64,000 nt of DNA from CAVRUZ01 sp963724495 (GTDB lineage Bacteria > Actinomycetota > Actinomycetes > Propionibacteriales > DAIQRJ01). Numbering within the stretch: position 1 is the first letter of the stretch; every line of letters begins with the position of its first letter. The notes under the pieces are model-generated. The model searched no databases. It had not been told where the DNA came from and saw only the letters and a list, made by a program, of their open reading frames with translations. The translations under genes and the position numbers were made by a program. Below are positions 9,898 to 17,993 of this stretch, in pieces. The stretch is from the NCBI GenBank assembly GCA_963724495.1, contig CAVRUZ010000007.1:1-64000 (forward strand), written 5' to 3'.

Positions 9898-9973
9898 CCC
9901 TGAAAAGTGGCGGCCAGTTCAGGATTCCGGCCGCTGAGGGCCTGATTCTCGAACTGGCCGCCACTTTTCAGGG
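9898..9973. repeat. 76-bp inverted-repeat element, copy 1
   Basis: Perfect 23-bp arms (9898-9920 and 9951-9973, beginning CCCTGAAAAGTGG and ending CCACTTTTCAGGG) flank a 30-bp GC-rich centre. It lies 8 bp after the oligopeptidase stop and just beyond the end of the converging broken gene, so it could act as a bidirectional terminator. A related element is at 30346-30422, so it is a dispersed repeat and not a private terminator. Confidence 0.8.
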
Positions 9974-9976
9974 TTT

Positions 9977-10438
9977 TGAGTCAGCGCACCTCGCGTGGTG
10001 CGGTGTCGTCGACCTGGACCCATGTCTCCATCCCGTCGGACCAGAAGCCCGCGTACACGTCGACCGTGGTGAGACGGCGACTGTCGAACGCAACAGTGAC
10101 CTTCGTCCACTCGCCCTTGGTGCTCGGGAATGTCTTCGTGACGACGTCGCCACCAGCTCCACGCACACCGACCGGCCGAGCGTCTTGATGTCGGCGCTAC
10201 GAACCCAGGTGGTGACTGTCACGGCGGTGGTTGGCCCGGCGAGATCCGTCGACGCCCGCGACGCAACGGCCTTTGTCTTCAGACACTTGCAGGCCCCCCG
10301 GTCGACGATCGCCGTACTGCTTGGCGGCCATCTGGTCACCGTCGTCAGCGAGAGCCGGCATCCCGGTGAACGCGACGATGACGGCCAGCGCCGCCGCCAG
10401 CAATACTCTTGTGAGTCGTACGACTCCTCCGATGACTG
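9977..10438 (-). pseudogene. Frame-broken secreted small protein
   Basis: Three frames must be joined to recover a sensible protein. The first starts near 10443 (MSPVIGGVVRLTRVLLAAAL) and gives a signal peptide ending MPALA-DD. The second, between about 10330 and 10170, reads GACKCLKTKAVASRASTDLAG then TTWVRSADIKTLGRSVCVEL. The third, ending at about 9981, reads GEWTKVTVAFDSRRLTTVDVYAGFW and WVQVDDTAPREVR. The last part resembles a beta-sandwich carbohydrate-binding-like module, but the family is not certain. At least two frameshifts are needed, so it is either inactivated or misread. Confidence 0.5.
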
Positions 10439-10496
10439 GGCTCATCTCGGTTGCCGGCTGGTTGCCCAAATCATCCAACCGCACGTCGCATGGAAC

Positions 10497-10690
10497 CTAG
10501 GCCAGCTGGGACTTGAGAACCCCAGTGAGGATCGGGCCGGATTCGGACAGCGTCTCAGCATCGGACTTCACGGCGAGTTGGTTCCATTGGGGCTCAGACC
10601 AGTCGCCCGATTCGTCGGAGGTCTCGGGCGGAGCACAGCACGCGCCAGCAACCTCAGCCTGCGTCTGACCGGCTGGCCCGACTAGAGTCC
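10497..10690 (-). other. Open stretch without a start codon, possible gene fragment
   Basis: A minus-strand frame reads protein-like sequence (APPETSDESGDWSEPQWNQL, then a stop at 10497 after LKSQLA) but has no ATG, GTG or TTG before it runs into the tRNA gene. It may be the tail of a small lipoprotein-like gene whose 5-prime part was lost at the tRNA boundary, or chance. Confidence 0.25.
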
Positions 10691-10698
10691 CGATCCGC

Positions 10699-10770
10699 GG
10701 GCCCCTAGCTCAATGGCAGAGCTCCGGACTTTTAATCCGTAGGTTGTGGGTTCGAGTCCCACGGGGCCCA
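10699..10770 (+). tRNA. tRNA-Lys (TTT)
   Basis: A full cloverleaf can be drawn. The 7-bp acceptor stem GGGCCCC/GGGGCCC is followed by discriminator A at 10770. The D arm is GCTC-loop-GAGC, the anticodon loop CTTTTAA has TTT at 10731-10733, and the T arm is GTGGG-TTCGAGT-CCCAC. The 3-prime CCA is not fully encoded (CCG follows). The accessory stretch to its right begins immediately, so this tRNA may mark an integration boundary, though no repeat of its 3-prime end was found. Confidence 0.95.
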
Positions 10771-10960
10771 CCGAACCCGCTGCAGGACCTCGGGTGATGG
10801 CTGTCAGCGTGTTCGGTTGATAGTTGACACTCCCTCGTTGAGAGATGAGCGTGGCCGAGCACCGGAATCAGGCTTGTGTTGGCAGAGATCAGCGATGGCC
10901 CGGCCGTGACTGAGGTAGCTGTTCAGGGGGATTCTTGCCGCACGATTGGGAGCCCGCGTG

Positions 10961-11851
10961 ATGATCGACATTCCTGACGAGGTCAGGAACAAGGTCATCG
11001 CCGACGGGAACGCCGCGTGGCTCGACGAGCTGCCCTCGGTCGTGGAGTCACTGGCGCAGGAGTGGTCACTGACCATCGGCGCCTCGCTGCGCGGCGGCCA
11101 CGCGGCGCTCGTCGTCGAGGCGACACTGGCCGACGGGACGGCGGCTGTCCTCAAGGTCGGCGTTCCGGGGACTCGGCGCGATCTCACCTTCGAGGCAACC
11201 GTGCTGCGCCTCGCCGACGGCGATGGCTGCGCGAACCTGCTGCGCGACGACCTCGACCGCGGCGCCCTCTTGCTCGAGCGACTCGGGGCTGCCCTATACG
11301 ACGTCGTGCCTGATCCCACGACGCGGCACGACATGATGTGCGACGTCGCTGCCCGGCTCTGGCGTCCGGTCAGTCCCGACGTCGACCTACCGACGGGCGC
11401 GGACAAGGCACGCGAGTATTCCGACCTGCTGCCGCGGCTGTGGGAGGAGACGGGTCGGCCGTGCTCGGAAGCGACCGTCGAGGACGCTCTCGCGTGCATG
11501 GAGCGTCGCTGCCGTGCCCACGATGACCGACACGCCGAGCTCGTGCACGGCGACGTACACGACCTCAACGTGCTCCAGGCGGCGGACGGCACGTTCAAGC
11601 TCATCGATCCTGGTGGCCTGCGCGCTGAGCGAGCATGCGACCTCGGCACCATCATCCGATGCAATCCCGACGCCGGCGACGACCTGCACGACAGGGCGAG
11701 TCGGCTGGCCGCCCACACTGGTGTGGACGCCACGGCGATCTGGGATTGGGGAACGATCCACCGCGTCATCGGCGGCCTTTACAGCCGACAGATCGGGTTC
11801 CAGTCGTTCAGTGACCTGTTGCTCGCCGAGGCAGATCGACTGACCGAATGA
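10961..11851 (+). CDS. Aminoglycoside phosphotransferase, APH(6)/StrB-like
   Basis: A 296-residue kinase of the aminoglycoside/hydroxyurea antibiotic kinase family (PF04655 type), which transfers phosphate from ATP to a hydroxyl of streptomycin-like drugs. The N-terminal lobe shows SLRGGHAALVVEATLADG and AVLKVG with the ATP-binding Lys. The catalytic loop is ELVHGDVHDLNVLQ and the metal-binding motif KLIDPGGLRAERACDLG. ATG at 10961 was chosen because GGGAG lies upstream and homologues start MIDIP. The reading frame is intact, unlike most of its neighbours. The substrate is not proven; environmental actinobacteria carry many such kinases. Confidence 0.85.
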   Translation: MIDIPDEVRNKVIADGNAAWLDELPSVVESLAQEWSLTIGASLRGGHAALVVEATLADGTAAVLKVGVPGTRRDLTFEATVLRLADGDGCANLLRDDLDRGALLLERLGAALYDVVPDPTTRHDMMCDVAARLWRPVSPDVDLPTGADKAREYSDLLPRLWEETGRPCSEATVEDALACMERRCRAHDDRHAELVHGDVHDLNVLQAADGTFKLIDPGGLRAERACDLGTIIRCNPDAGDDLHDRASRLAAHTGVDATAIWDWGTIHRVIGGLYSRQIGFQSFSDLLLAEADRLTE

Positions 11852-11929
11852 AGGACGGCAGCCCTCACACTGGGCGACTGGTGTCCGGCCTCGGCTTCTT
11901 GCTGGCACCGGGACCTCGGAGTTCGTGGC

Positions 11930-12300
11930 AAGGTCGCCGGGTCGGTGACGAAGTCCAGGGCGGTCTGGCTCAGGCGCTTTCTGAGTATGTCGGCAGTAGT
12001 TGCGCAGCAGAATGAACGCCTCGTCGACAGTGCACCCGGCGGACTGGGCGATCACGCCCTTCGCCTGCTCGATGTGCCAAGTCTCGATGTCGGGTACGAG
12101 CACCGGGCGACGGGTGGCGTGGGCTGCATGGCAGGGCCCCTCGCCCAGCTGAACTGCATCTCCTCGATCGCCGCGCTGATGGCATCTGGGCTGGCAACGA
12201 CACCGGTGAAGTCATCTCGCACAGGGCGCCGTCCACAGATGTCCTTGGCAACTGCAACCTGACGGTCGCCTGGCTGCACTTTTCCCAAGGCGAAGAACAA
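11930..12300 (-). pseudogene. Remnant of a GAF-ANTAR antitermination regulator
   Basis: Pieces in different frames line up with a GAF-ANTAR protein. A GAF part reads FTGVVASPDAISAAIEEMQF (about 12210-12150). After a frame change it continues LGEGPCHAAHATRRPVLVPD. Then, with no intervening sequence, comes the ANTAR domain IEQAKGVIAQSAGCTVDEAF, and after another shift RLSQTALDFVT near 11990-11960. Full-length relatives have roughly 90 residues of GAF between VLVPD and the ANTAR helix; here they are absent. So internal deletion plus frameshifts have destroyed the gene. Intact relatives bind nascent RNA to prevent termination. Confidence 0.6.
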
Positions 12301-12670
12301 TTCGGGATCGTCCCGTCGGCGTCGCCGTCTTGTACTCGCGACCCTTCATCCGTCCCCGCTTCCCCGCATTGTGGTGGCGGCTGCCGAGGACTGGCGCACC
12401 TTCTACTTGAACCAAGCCGATCGTCGGCCACATTCACACGCACGAGATTGAGCCATGGTGGGCGATCAAGGCTGGGCTGAAACCTGCCGACGACGACGGA
12501 TCGGCTCGGTCGTCACTACTGGCTTACGATGTATGGCCGAGGCTACGCCGCCCTGGAGTGGCAGCCTTCAATGAATAGTCGGTGCATCTCTGATTCGCCT
12601 CGCGCGCTTTCGGTGCAGCCTTTCTCAGCAATTCTGCGATTTCGAAACAATGCTCTTGTTGTTGAGGCAC
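12301..12670. other. Intergenic stretch with no recognisable gene
   Basis: The part nearest 12300-12430 may hold the decayed N-terminus of the GAF-ANTAR gene. The rest, up to the stop codon of the TIR-domain gene, shows no credible reading frame, hairpin or repeat. It is less GC-rich than average around 12480-12660. Confidence 0.3.
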
Positions 12671-13588
12671 TCAGAACGCGTTCGCGGCCGACTTCCACTC
12701 CCGGAGGCGCTGCGCGATCAGCTCGCTCCGTTCCTTCTCGCTTCCGCCGTCCAACACCCGAAGGTCCGAGGCGTCGGCTCGCAGGTAGATGCCGGCGGTT
12801 CGCGCATTCAGCCCGGGATCTCGATCAGACCGTGTCGTCCAGTACCCGGTGGCGCGGTCGGCGGCCTCCACCCTGATCTCGCCGGTGCCCTCGAGCTGTG
12901 GCGCGTTCGGGTGCCGAGGACGTTCGCCTTTCCAGAAGTAGAGGATTCCGGCAGGATCCCTCTGCTCCTTCGTGGCCTCGCTCCAATAGCGGGCGGAGAG
13001 GGTGCCGTCCTCCTGCCAGGCTCGGCCGGTCACGTTCAGGCCGCCGTCACGGTCCCGCGAGATGCGCAAGAGGCTCACCGCCGACGGCTCGCCCTCGGTC
13101 CGCACGGTCAGCGAGAGCTGCCACCACAACCCTTCGACAGGTCCTCGGCGACCCTCGGTCTCGATCGCGTTGCGGAGCTTCTGGTTGATAGCGCGGACCT
13201 CCGCCGCGGTGGTGGCCGGGTCGTAACGGATGGTCGTCAGCCCGAGCAGGTCGCTCGGCAGCTTCGCGCCGCTCGCGTGCAGGATGAACGAGCGCCGCAT
13301 GCCCAGGGTGCCGCCGAACAGCCCGGCCTCGAAGACCACGTTGTCCCTCGGTGAAGCCACGCCCGGCTGGGACGCATCTGCGACGGTCCAGTCGTCCTGG
13401 GCGAAGACGAACGCGGCGAAGTCGACTTCGTGGGAGAGCTCGACGAGCCGGTCGAGCGTGGACCGACCGGGGTTGAACGTGGTCGTCCAGGGCTCGACGT
13501 CGGCCACGTCCTCGAGACCGCGCGTCATGGCCTGCAGCAGCTTGGCCTGCTTGCCCGACGACCCTAGGAAGATGCGCGGCTTGTTCAT
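12671..13588 (-). CDS. TIR-like nucleotide-binding protein with a beta-rich C-terminal domain
   Basis: A 305-residue protein. Residues 1-115 match the bacterial TIR-like family of PF10137: IFLGSSGKQAKLLQAM at the start, VDFAAFVFAQDDW, then RDNVVFEAGLFGGTLGMRRS. E87 in that last motif is at the position of the NAD-cleaving glutamate. Residues from about 150 onward alternate short hydrophobic strands (LWWQLSLTV, LNVTGRAWQEDG, GILYFWKGE, ATGYWTTR, AGIYLRAD). This looks like a small beta-barrel of the kind used as a ligand sensor in CBASS effectors, but that is an inference. TIR-like proteins of this family act as NAD-depleting effectors in CBASS and Pycsar defence. It lies 114 bp downstream of a nucleotidyltransferase gene on the same strand. 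Confidence 0.75.
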   Translation of the reverse strand: MNKPRIFLGSSGKQAKLLQAMTRGLEDVADVEPWTTTFNPGRSTLDRLVELSHEVDFAAFVFAQDDWTVADASQPGVASPRDNVVFEAGLFGGTLGMRRSFILHASGAKLPSDLLGLTTIRYDPATTAAEVRAINQKLRNAIETEGRRGPVEGLWWQLSLTVRTEGEPSAVSLLRISRDRDGGLNVTGRAWQEDGTLSARYWSEATKEQRDPAGILYFWKGERPRHPNAPQLEGTGEIRVEAADRATGYWTTRSDRDPGLNARTAGIYLRADASDLRVLDGGSEKERSELIAQRLREWKSAANAF

Positions 13589-13702
13589 GCTCGGTCAGCA
13601 AAGACGGACATGGCGCACACGCTAATCCGTGAGGGCGCGGGCCGGCAGACCCTCGTGCCGCCCAGCCGCCACAGTCCTGCTGTGCCTGCGAAGTCGGTAG
13701 GT

Positions 13703-14467
13703 TCACGCCTCGGCGGCTTCACTCAGTCGAGCCGCCACGGTGGAAAGAAGCGCATCGACTGCCGACTCATCAAGCGTCGCGTCCTCACCGTGTCGAGAGC
13801 CACCGCCGCATCGATCAACCCTGGGTCAGGCCATCGTGCACGGGCCCAAGCCGCACCTTCCAGCTTCGGCCCCAGTACGTCGTCCGCAGCGAACCTCCAA
13901 GCCCGGCACATGTTCAGGACCGGATAGAGCGTCGCCCTCTAATGGGCGCGATGCCAGGCCATGGACTCATACATCGCCGCCAGAAGCGTGCTGCGAGGGG
14001 ATCAGCGAAGATCGTTCGCGGGGCGGCCCGCTGATCGCGAGACCTGACCGGTGTGCGATTGGCCGGTCCAGCACGCACCAGAAGCCAGGCTCGTCTGTCG
14101 CGTTCAGGTGCACGGTTGTGGGCATCCGTGGTCCGCCGTTGGCATTGACCTCGAAGTCGGCACCTGCGGGAGGTGAGCCCGCGACTTCGCGGCGATACAG
14201 AGTGAACTCCAGGCCGCGGGCTGGGCCTGCCGCACTCACCTTGACGACGGCTGACGCCACGGATCGTCTCTGCGGATCGGTCAGTGCGTTGCTCGACACA
14301 GCGGCGATGTCGATGTCGCTCTCGCCGGGGACATATCCGCCAAGGGCAACAGAGCCGACGAAGTACGCGCCCACGAAACCGTTGCCGAGAGTGCGAGCGA
14401 GCGCGTCCGCAACGTGGTCACCGAACGCGAGGACGTCGGGCGCGAGCAATCTTCCATCCTCAGGCAT
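13703..14467 (-). pseudogene. Aminoglycoside nucleotidyltransferase (AadA/ANT(3'')-like), two frameshifts
   Basis: The N-terminal part carries the polymerase-beta-type nucleotidyltransferase motif GSVALGGYVPGESDIDIAAV, with metal-binding D51 and D53. The C-terminal part, recovered in a second frame, reads MCRAWRFAADDVLGPKLEG, the C-terminal signature of AadA enzymes. A third frame supplies GEDATLDESAVDALLSTVAA to the stop at 13703. Total length is about 255 codons, the family norm. Shifts lie near 13935 and 13785. Intact relatives adenylylate streptomycin or spectinomycin. The gene starts 16 bp after the kinase gene upstream. Confidence 0.7.
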
Positions 14468-14483
14468 CCGGACGCCGAGACAT

Positions 14484-15402
14484 TCAGCCAGTTATGGGTT
14501 TGCCGAGAGGTGGGAACCCGCGTCCCTCCCAGGCAGGTCGCATGGCAAGGATGTCGCCCTCGTCCCAGATCCTGCGGATGTAGCCGAAAGTCGGAAAGGC
14601 GGCACGTTCCTCGGCGGTCACTGCACGGATCGACTCGTAGCCATCCAGCACGGCGTCCCGAATCTCGTCCCGCCTGTCCAGGCACACAACGGCTAGATCG
14701 TAGGCTCGCCAGCCGTACGCGCAGTGGTCGAAATCGAAGAACGTGGGCGTGTCACCGCTGAAATGCACATTTCCCGGATGCGGGTCGGCATGGATGAGGC
14801 CATAACTGCCGTTGGCCGTCGGCAATCCGTGGATCACGTCGATCAGTTCCTCCAAGGGCGGAACCCTCGTCAGATCCATGAGCTGTCCCTGACTTCGTCG
14901 CGTTGGATCAATGCGTACGGCTGCTCCAGCAGGAGCTCGACGCCGAGGTGATACCGATGGTGGGCGAGGAGAACCCGTCAGCAGCACGATGAAATCGAGC
15001 GAGCTCAGCGCCGAGACTCCTTGCCAGGCTTGCGTTCAGCCTCTGCACCTCAGCGCCTTCGGCAAACTCGAACACGGCATACTCGCGATCGTGACCAGGC
15101 AGCCGCCCGAGGAGTTCACCGTCCCGGCGGCGTAGTGGTGCGGCGACTCGCACTCCTCGTTCGCGTACGAACTCCAGCAGTTCGAGTTCGAACAGAAAGT
15201 CCGTCGAATCCCGCATGTAGTACTTCCCATTGAGATAGACCCGGCAGATGAAGCGGCCTCGGTCGGCGAGCAGCAGGTACGTGTCATTGAACGCACGCCC
15301 CACGAGTGTGCACGATGTCAACGCAGGCAGGCCAAAGTCCTCCGCAACGGCATCGGCGACCTCGTCCGGTCCGATCGCGCGTTCCGCGGCGTCGACATCC
15401 AC
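14484..15402 (-). pseudogene. Phosphotransferase (APH / homoserine-kinase-II-like fold), two frameshifts
   Basis: A kinase of about 306 codons. The N-terminal lobe has FNDTYLLLADRGRFICRVYL, and YAVFEFAEGAEVQ is the hinge. The catalytic loop SYGLIHADPHPGNVHF and the metal motif TPTFFDFDHCAYGWRAYDLA are typical of choline/homoserine-kinase-like APH proteins. The N-terminal frame breaks at about 14962, a short third frame gives RYHLGVELLLEQPYALI, and the C-terminal frame resumes near 14910. The small molecule phosphorylated is unknown. It is followed by the nucleotidyltransferase and then the TIR gene on the same strand. Confidence 0.7.
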
Positions 15403-15495
15403 GCTCCCTCGGTCAACGAGTAGGACTTGTCTCGGAGCTCGACCCCGGCAAAGACTCGCACGCTGGGGGCACCACCCCCCGAGTGGCCGGGTCGC

Positions 15496-15692
15496 CTATC
15501 GACCGTAGTCTTCGATAGCTGCTGCGAGTTCGCCGATGATGACGTAGAGCAGGTCGATCGACTGGACCTGGATCCGGTGTTCTGGTCGTCGGCGTCATAC
15601 GTGACGATGAAGCGTGCGTCGTCTTCCTGGCGCTGCAAGGCGTGCACCATGTGCTCGATGGTGATGGGCTTGGTCACAAGCGGCTCCAACAT
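15496..15692 (-). CDS. Small hypothetical protein, probably frameshifted
   Basis: About 65 codons. The start at 15690-15692 gives MLEPLVTKPITIEHMVHALQ and then DDARFIVTYDADDQNTGSRS. After a one-base shift near 15555 the other frame reads VQSIDLLYVIIGELAAAIED to a stop at 15496. Both halves have actinobacterial codon use and the second looks like an amphipathic helix. No family recognised. It sits 93 bp upstream of the disrupted kinase on the same strand. Confidence 0.4.
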
Positions 15693-15815
15693 CTGGGTGG
15701 TGCCTGGTCCGCTGGCACAGTTCGCGCCGGCCATACCTTGCGCCCTTCTCACACGCTGTCACCGAAAGACTCCGTTCTGATGGTTGTTAACGGACGATCC
15801 GGGTATCACCCCGCT

Positions 15816-16154
15816 ATGCCCCAGCCGTGGACGCTGGACCGCCTCATCCGACGGCAGTGGTCGATCACCAACCGGTCGGGCCATACGGCGCGGTCGGTGA
15901 GGTTCGCCGCTTCCGGGGCGCTCGTGGTCTTCGGACGACGAGACTGGTCGATCCTCATCGATCGACTCGACTCTGGTCAGGGGTACCCCATCTCTGCCAT
16001 GTCGGCATGGGGCAGCACGATCTACCCCCCGGAGATCCACGTGACCTGGTTCAGCGATCAGCTTCCGGACCACATGAGAGCGGCCACTCTTCACTGGCCA
16101 GCGTCTGCCATCTCATTCCCGGGTGCTCCGTTGCAAGGCCGCCCATCGACATGA
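15816..16154 (+). CDS. Small hypothetical protein
   Basis: A 112-residue frame beginning MPQPWTLDRLIRRQWSITNR. It has a mixed alpha/beta look, with FAASGALVVFGRRDWSILID and a Trp/Pro-rich C-terminal half (YPPEIHVTWFSDQ), and no signal peptide or membrane helix. Codon use favours this frame over the overlapping ones. No domain is recognised. It lies between two disrupted minus-strand genes in the accessory stretch and is read in the opposite direction. Confidence 0.45.
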   Translation: MPQPWTLDRLIRRQWSITNRSGHTARSVRFAASGALVVFGRRDWSILIDRLDSGQGYPISAMSAWGSTIYPPEIHVTWFSDQLPDHMRAATLHWPASAISFPGAPLQGRPST

Positions 16155-16176
16155 CGGGCGGCGAGGCTCCCACCGG

Positions 16177-16913
16177 CTACGCGCCGCGGCGGTGAGCGGT
16201 AGCCGTCGACCCACCTCTTTGTTCGCCCCTGCCGCGCTGCCAGTCCATCGCGAGAAGGACCACATCCACGACCGATCCATCGGGGAACACCGCGCCGTAC
16301 TGCTCGCGGAACTCCGCCGGGGAAAGGTAGGTGTCGGTCGTCAAGTGGTCGAGCCAGGGACCAGTCCACTTGAACTTGAACAGCCAGGCCGCGTTCCTCA
16401 AGCCGTGCTGCCGAAAGTCAGAAGGCAGTGCTTGCACTGCGCCCACGCGATATACCCAGGCCGGCGGGGTCGGACGTGGCGCAACGCAGTCCACGAGGAC
16501 CGCATACCCACCTGGCGCTACCAGCGACCGCAGGTGCCGAAGCGCTGCTGACAGGTCAGGTACGTGATGCAAGGTCGTGTGGCTGTACACCAGGTCGAAG
16601 CCGACGGTGTCCTCGAAATCGAGAAGGTCAGAGCACAGGTAGCGCACCGAGGAGCCGAACGCCTCTCAGCTGCCAGCTCGATCAATGGGCGCGACAGGTC
16701 GAGTCCCACCACTTCGTCATAGTGATCGGCGAGTTCGAGCGTGCGCCGGCCGGCGCCACAGCCCACGTCGAGGGCACGCCGGCCCCCACGCACGCCGGCC
16801 GCCTCCATCCACGGCCAATCCGAGACCTCCTGCAGCCCGCAGAACCGGTCGTAGTCGTCGGCGAACCGGTCGAATGCCTGCGGATCGTCGGCTGAGCGAC
16901 GGACCTTCGCCAT
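16177..16913 (-). CDS. Class I SAM-dependent methyltransferase, frameshifted
   Basis: The N-terminal frame starts MAKVRRSADDPQAFDRFADD and contains the SAM-binding motif ALDVGCGAGRRTLELA and DEVVGLDLS. After a one-base shift near 16660 the second frame continues VRYLCSDLLDFEDTVGFDLV, then TTLHHVPDLSAALRHLRSLV and PGGYAVLVD, the later motifs of a Methyltransf_11/25 domain. Total length is about 245 codons, normal for the family. The acceptor substrate cannot be told. The join is so clean that a sequencing indel or very recent mutation is likely. Confidence 0.75.
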
Positions 16914-16979
16914 CCCTGGATCGTAGGAGGAGCCCAGGACTCGCCCGGAGATGAGCCCCTTCGACCTACGCTGCCAACC

Positions 16980-17993
16980 ATGAGGGCAGGAACGGGGTGC
17001 TCTGGGATCTCACCGTCCCGAGCGCTGCGCCTTTCCTGCGTCAGCCTGTTCGCCGCCGCCCTACTTCTCGCTGCCTGCACGACCAGCGGCAGCCAGCCCG
17101 AAGCTAAGCCGGGGGCGGCGTCATCGCCCATCTCGACTCCCGACGGCCAGGTCACCACGTACGTTGGGAGCACGCCCGCCGGTGCGGAGATCCTCAGCGC
17201 CTTGGGCCTGGATCGAGCCGGTCCGCCCGAACTGATCGAGTGGACCCTTGCCCTGCAAGGGTCCGAGCGGTCGGGGAGATTCGACCTGCGGCTCGTGTAC
17301 GGACGCGCCGCGCAGGGAAGTCCTGGCCTCGCCAGCGGGCCGGCGCAGGACCGGCGCCAGGGAACCTGGACGAGCGCGACCCTTCCCGACATCACCGGAC
17401 GGGTTCTCCGGCTGTCCGACGCCGTCGACCTCGTACAGATGAGCCCAGACGTCCTGCACGTCTTGAACAGCGAGCGTGACCTCATGGTCGGCGACGGTGG
17501 TTGGAGCTACACCCTCAACCGCGAGGCGAGTGCCGAGCCCATCCCCGCCGCTGGCGTCGTCTCCTCGCAGCCGGACATGTCCTACCGGATCCTGCCCCTG
17601 TCGACGGGTGCGGAGACGTTCGGCGTCTTCGAGGGGCGTACGCCGTGCCAGGGGATCGCCGGCCTGATCGCTATCGAGCCGCCCGAGAACTGCGTCAAGG
17701 TGAAATGGCGGATCACGCTCAATCAGGATGCGCAGACATCGAGACCGACCAGCTACCGGATCGAGGGCAGCCTGCACCGTCAGAAGGCACGCGAGGGAAC
17801 GTGGTCGCGGATACGTGGCACAGCTGATGACCCCAAGGCATCCGTCATCCGGCTAGGGGCTGCCGCGGGCGAGTCGGAGCTGGACCTGCTGGTGGGTGAT
17901 GACGGCGTCCTCTTCGTCCTCGACGAGTCGGGCAAGCCGCTCGTCGGTCACGCGCTGTACAGCTACTCGCTCAACCGAAGGGCGTCAGGCTGA
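16980..17993 (+). CDS. NlpE-like lipoprotein with a duplicated domain
   Basis: A 337-residue lipoprotein. The signal peptide ends at the lipobox LLAAC near residue 33. Two similar modules follow. The first has IEWTLALQGSERSGRFDLRL then TLPDITGRVLRLSD, and ends GGWSYTLNREA. The second has FEGRTPCQGIAGLIAI then VKWRITLNQD and ends HALYSYSLNRRA. Each repeats the NlpE N-terminal-domain pattern, and TPCQGIA resembles its PC..C region but with one Cys missing. In enterobacteria NlpE senses surface contact and copper; here the role is only inferred to be envelope-related. The reading frame is intact. Confidence 0.7.
   Translation: MRAGTGCSGISPSRALRLSCVSLFAAALLLAACTTSGSQPEAKPGAASSPISTPDGQVTTYVGSTPAGAEILSALGLDRAGPPELIEWTLALQGSERSGRFDLRLVYGRAAQGSPGLASGPAQDRRQGTWTSATLPDITGRVLRLSDAVDLVQMSPDVLHVLNSERDLMVGDGGWSYTLNREASAEPIPAAGVVSSQPDMSYRILPLSTGAETFGVFEGRTPCQGIAGLIAIEPPENCVKVKWRITLNQDAQTSRPTSYRIEGSLHRQKAREGTWSRIRGTADDPKASVIRLGAAAGESELDLLVGDDGVLFVLDESGKPLVGHALYSYSLNRRASG

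Noticed and set aside
10699..10770. Attachment site with a repeat of the tRNA 3-prime end
   Set aside because: No second copy of the T-arm/acceptor sequence was seen between 10.8 and 24 kb, and no integrase gene is present.
12650..13354. A 234-codon plus-strand frame opposite the TIR gene
   Set aside because: Antisense shadow; the minus-strand frame has clear TIR motifs.
13703..14467. CD-NTase (CBASS cyclase) as the main reading of the nucleotidyltransferase
   Set aside because: The core motif is shared by the superfamily, but the C-terminal MCRAWRFAADDVLG segment and length fit AadA; kept only as a speculative alternative.
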